NCBI RefSeq assembly: GCF_011927795.1 | Contig: NZ_JAATJJ010000002.1 | Location: forward strand, 868,001-932,000 | DNA from: Saonia flava | GTDB lineage: Bacteria > Bacteroidota > Bacteroidia > Flavobacteriales > Flavobacteriaceae | DNA length: 64,000 nucleotides | Direction of reading: 5' to 3' | Part shown: positions 61,195 through 64,000 of the stretch, in pieces | Numbering within the stretch: the stretch's first letter is position 1 | How the letters are laid out: each line of letters opens with the position of its first letter | Notes under the pieces: generated by a model | The model's database searches: none | Seen by the model: only the letters and a program-made list of their open reading frames with translations | What the model was told of the DNA's origin: nothing | Made by a program: the position numbers and the translations under genes

Positions 61195-61938
61195 TCAATA
61201 TCCAGCTAACTTTATCACTTCTATTGGAGAAAGCTCACTAAGCTCTAAAATGCTCTTTCCCGAATTGGCAATTACTTCTTTAACCAAAGAATTTCCAGCT
61301 CGATACCCTATAGAGGTTCTTCCATCTGGATGCTCAAACATCCATTTTTGATAATTGGCGTCCTTGGGCAATGCCAAAATCTCTCTAACCCAAACATGGG
61401 CATCTACATCCTCTGGGACATGATTCTCCTTAAAAACCACACCTGTGTATTCTTCTGAAAAAACTTCGGCTAATCCTTCATTTACCATAGCTATTGATAT
61501 TCCTGTTTCAAATTTATTATCCTTAATTGCCCAACCACGAGACAGGTGGTGAAATTCATGAAAAATAGTAGATTGTAAACCTGCATTTACTGCAGCAACT
61601 ATTCCTCCCGGAAATTTATTGGATATCTGAATGGCAACAAACGGGGGGATATTGGTTTCCGTTCTCCCAGTAACTCCACCTACAACATCCAAATCCCAAT
61701 CCACTATTTCAATCATAATCTTTATATCATTGGGCAAATTTGGCAATAAGTTTCTTACCTCCTTATCTGCCATAATTATCTCTTTACGAATAAGTTGTTT
61801 CTGTAGTTGAGTAAACTTGTTTGTGTTTTCTTCAAAGACAATATCAGGTTTTGATATTGTGAATTTATTTGCTTTGGAATTAAATAAACTCATTAACAAT
61901 AGAGGAACAACTAGTACTAAACTTTTTAATAGACTCAT
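61195..61938 (-). CDS. Secreted HExxH protein, DUF2268-like predicted zinc protease
   Basis: A 247-residue protein with an N-terminal signal sequence (about 1-23). A zinc site H-E-F-H-H is followed by a Glu-bearing helix (AMVNEGLAEVFSEEY), the gluzincin layout of DUF2268 proteins. Asp/Glu-rich loops lie between them. It is convergent with the rubredoxin protein gene over a 32-bp gap with no clear terminator. The substrate is unknown. Confidence 0.75.
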   Translation of the reverse strand: MSLLKSLVLVVPLLLMSLFNSKANKFTISKPDIVFEENTNKFTQLQKQLIRKEIIMADKEVRNLLPNLPNDIKIMIEIVDWDLDVVGGVTGRTETNIPPFVAIQISNKFPGGIVAAVNAGLQSTIFHEFHHLSRGWAIKDNKFETGISIAMVNEGLAEVFSEEYTGVVFKENHVPEDVDAHVWVREILALPKDANYQKWMFEHPDGRTSIGYRAGNSLVKEVIANSGKSILELSELSPIEVIKLAGY

Positions 61939-62018
61939 TTTATACTTTTGATTTATAATTCATAGACGACCGAATCGCCTTTATGTTTCTGAAGGAACAA
62001 AAAGGGATACTTATATTT

Positions 62019-62417
62019 TTAATACTTTGATTCTGATTTTCTTGCCAATAAGGTTAATAATAGCAGTAAAAAAGTAGTGCCAAACCCTATAACACCAATA
62101 TTAAAACCCAAAAGTGTTTTTTCACTGCCATCTAGATACTCCATAGAACCTTCGTAAGTATCCTTTAAAGTAAAGGCCAATAAAAATCCTCCTGTAATGA
62201 GCAAACTCAAAATTGCACTTATTTTGGTATCATTCTTAATCCAAACAAGCCAAAGACAAAGTATGCCAACACTGGAATTTGTAATTAATTGCCATACCTC
62301 GTGTATTCTAACATGCGGTGTCCAATCCGGGTTGAAAACATGGGTATTGTTAACTTCCAAAAATGGTACAGCCACAGCATAAAGAATTATACCAAAAGTG
62401 ATTATTGCTTTTTTCAT
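62019..62417 (-). CDS. Small four-helix membrane protein, unknown function
   Basis: A 132-residue protein, taking the ATG at 62417 (MKKAIITFGII); an upstream ATG at 62459 would add 14 polar residues and is less likely. Four hydrophobic helices are evident (about 4-20, 43-57, 64-79, 100-122). The loop VNNTHVFNPDWTPHVRIHEVWQ between the first two is rich in His and Trp. No family was recognised. It may be cotranscribed with the DUF2268-like gene downstream. Confidence 0.7.
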   Translation of the reverse strand: MKKAIITFGIILYAVAVPFLEVNNTHVFNPDWTPHVRIHEVWQLITNSSVGILCLWLVWIKNDTKISAILSLLITGGFLLAFTLKDTYEGSMEYLDGSEKTLLGFNIGVIGFGTTFLLLLLTLLARKSESKY

Positions 62418-62596
62418 AAGTATATTTTTATTGTATTTTATTACTAATTTCAAAACCATAAAACTTTTAAAAAGAAGCCAATACTACTTTCTCAAAAACC
62501 AGGTTTCAATGAAGTATCACCCAACTATTGAATGAATGGTGAACATGACCAAAATGAGAATTATCTTTACTATAACATTCATGATTTTTAGATGTG

Positions 62597-63445
62597 TTAT
62601 TTGACTGTTTCGGGTTCTGAATTCCAAATACCTGTTTTGGCCGTTTCCTTAACATAGTCCGAAAAATCTTTTGATTTTCTACCCAATACAGTTTCAATAT
62701 CATTTGTAATCTCAGAGTTGTTAGGATTTCCAAGAACTTCAGAAAACAAGTACTCAATTAGCCAAACAACATCCGCTGGAACACCTTGTTGTTCCATTAC
62801 TTTTATATACGCTGGCAAAGCTATTGGTGTAAATGCAATATCTCTCCCTGTTACCTCTGCTATCTCATGAATAACTTCTTTAAACGTAAGCGATTTGGAA
62901 CCTGTAAGTTGATATATTTCTCCATTGTGCTTATCATCCAATAAAGCTTCAACAGCAACATCTGCTATATCCTCCGTATCAACATAAGGCACTTTGACCT
63001 CTGCTTGTGGCAAAGCAACAAAACCTTCTAAAATGGGTTCTAAGAAAAAACTTTCGCTAAAATTTTGATTAAACCAACTAGCCCTCACAATAGCATAATC
63101 TAAACCAGAATGTATAACCACTTGTTCGCACAATTCTGCCTCACGCTCACCCTTACCCGACAAAAGCACTAATTTTTTAACATTACATTGCTTTGCCTTT
63201 TTTGTTAATTCCTCAATAGCATCCAAAGCTCCAGGAACTGCCAAATCTGGTTGATATGTAATATAAACCTTGTCCATACCCTGCATAGCGTGGCTCCAAG
63301 TTTCCGAATTATGCCAATCAAATGATGGTAATGCCGTTCTAGAACCAATTCTTACGTTATGTCCCAATGCATTTAATTTACTTGCTACTTTGCGTCCGGT
63401 CTTCCCTGTACCTCCGATTACTAAAATGTTACTTTTATTTTCCAT
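62597..63445 (-). CDS. NmrA-like NAD(P)-binding oxidoreductase
   Basis: A 282-residue atypical SDR; the start at 63445 (MENKSNILVIGG) is preferred over 63502. The Rossmann motif GGTGKTG lies at residues 10-16. Further segments (KLVLLSGKGERE, YAIVRASWFNQNFSE, YVDTEDIADVAVEAL, YQLTGSKSLTFKEV) match the NmrA/QOR2 family. The usual catalytic Tyr-x3-Lys is missing, as in many family members. It follows a DUF1772 gene with which it is probably cotranscribed; the two commonly occur together as quinone- or redox-response genes. Confidence 0.88.
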   Translation of the reverse strand: MENKSNILVIGGTGKTGRKVASKLNALGHNVRIGSRTALPSFDWHNSETWSHAMQGMDKVYITYQPDLAVPGALDAIEELTKKAKQCNVKKLVLLSGKGEREAELCEQVVIHSGLDYAIVRASWFNQNFSESFFLEPILEGFVALPQAEVKVPYVDTEDIADVAVEALLDDKHNGEIYQLTGSKSLTFKEVIHEIAEVTGRDIAFTPIALPAYIKVMEQQGVPADVVWLIEYLFSEVLGNPNNSEITNDIETVLGRKSKDFSDYVKETAKTGIWNSEPETVK

Positions 63446-63494
63446 TTTTATTTTATGTTTATGTTCGATTTTTGATTGATGATGTTTATAATTT

Positions 63495-64000
63495 TTAACC
63501 ACTGTTTTTTGAAATTTGACTAAGACTAATTAATAAAAGAAGAAATGAAACAATAGAAGTTATAGTTCTAATAAAATGAAATTGATTCCACTTAGTTTCA
63601 AAGGTTTCTCTTAATATTTTTAAATCCTCAATACTGGCAGAAGCCAGATTAGTCTTATTTAATAATTCATTGAGTGGTATATTCCCAAAAATGGTTACCA
63701 ATACCACTCCCAAAAAGTAAATCCCTCCGGCTACGGTTAATATCCAGATTATTGAACTAGATGCATTTCTAAAGACATATATATTGATTAGACTTAAGAA
63801 GAATGGACCAAAGAAGACAATAAAGAATGTTGGATTCAATATAGTTCTGTTCATCTGTTGAAAGGCACTTAAGTAGCCTAGATTATCTAAGCGTCCTATA
63901 CCAGTTGTCACTGCATTGGACCATGTGAAACATAGTCCTGATGAAAGTCCTGTCAATACTACCAACAAGACCATTGCAATATTTTCAAAAGTTAAATTCA
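63495..64000 (-). CDS. DUF1772 (anthrone-oxygenase-like) membrane protein, N-terminus outside window
   Basis: The frame stays open to the window edge, reading NLTFENIAMVLLVV, so a few N-terminal residues are missing. Four helices are visible. The segment GLSSGLCFTWSNAVTTGIGRLDNLGYLSAFQQMNRTILNP (read in parts) is the DUF1772 signature. The function in bacteria is not known. It lies upstream of the NmrA-like gene on the same strand. Confidence 0.85.
   Translation of the reverse strand, partial: NLTFENIAMVLLVVLTGLSSGLCFTWSNAVTTGIGRLDNLGYLSAFQQMNRTILNPTFFIVFFGPFFLSLINIYVFRNASSSIIWILTVAGGIYFLGVVLVTIFGNIPLNELLNKTNLASASIEDLKILRETFETKWNQFHFIRTITSIVSFLLLLISLSQISKNSG

Overview
The window reads as chromosome of a marine member of the Flavobacteriaceae (Bacteroidota). 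The evidence is low G+C, SusC/SusD proteins, the gliding lipoprotein GldJ and the type IX secretion protein PorV, a PafA-type alkaline phosphatase, lipoprotein signals of Bacteroidota type, and promoters with the Bacteroidota -7 element TAnnTTTG. No insertion sequence, prophage, CRISPR array or rRNA was seen.

Positions 1-22750 are mostly core genes. They hold the 3' part of gcvP, a KAS III/methyltransferase/glycosyltransferase trio, a serine hydrolase, a PafA-like phosphatase, mlaE-mlaF, and a five-gene run (M28 peptidase, SDR, SprT-like, mannose-1-P guanylyltransferase, DUF389). These are followed by pdhA-pdhC, cdd, porV, gldJ and murF. porU, which often lies between porV and gldJ, is not there. 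A small cupin-like gene, tRNA-Val(GAC) and a decayed tRNA-Gly piece follow.

Positions 23620-39394 form a beta-mannan utilisation locus. One arm (minus strand) encodes SusC, SusD and two surface lipoproteins, one of them an unusual fusion of three fasciclin domains with two near-identical C-terminal domains. The other arm (plus strand) encodes a GH26 mannanase, a sodium-solute symporter, a GH130 phosphorylase, a cellobiose-2-epimerase-like enzyme and a second GH26 with a Calx-beta domain. Together they suggest this route: mannan is cut to mannobiose, mannobiose is imported and epimerised to mannosyl-glucose, and phosphorolysis then gives Man-1-P and glucose. The 545-bp divergent control region carries an exact 18-bp element in inverted orientation. 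Each copy lies exactly 21 bp upstream of a perfect TAnnTTTG element, one facing each operon.

Positions 39436-61162 form a nitrate assimilation island. A seven-gene minus-strand operon carries nirB, nirD, a DUF4202 gene, a NarX-like histidine kinase, a siroheme synthase, a small conserved gene and moaC. On the plus strand lie a truncated haemoglobin, narK, an FNR-like regulator with four cysteines, nrtABCD, an outer-membrane barrel, a NarL-family response regulator, a 1177-residue nitrate reductase fused to its own flavin reductase, and a nitrite-reductase-like protein ending in a rubredoxin. TACGTA motifs recur upstream of five of these transcription units. In front of nirB and the nitrate reductase they form 16-bp inverted pairs with the 7-2-7 geometry of NarL/NarP sites.

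The last 3 kb hold a secreted HExxH protein, a small membrane protein, an NmrA-like oxidoreductase and a DUF1772 membrane protein cut by the window edge.
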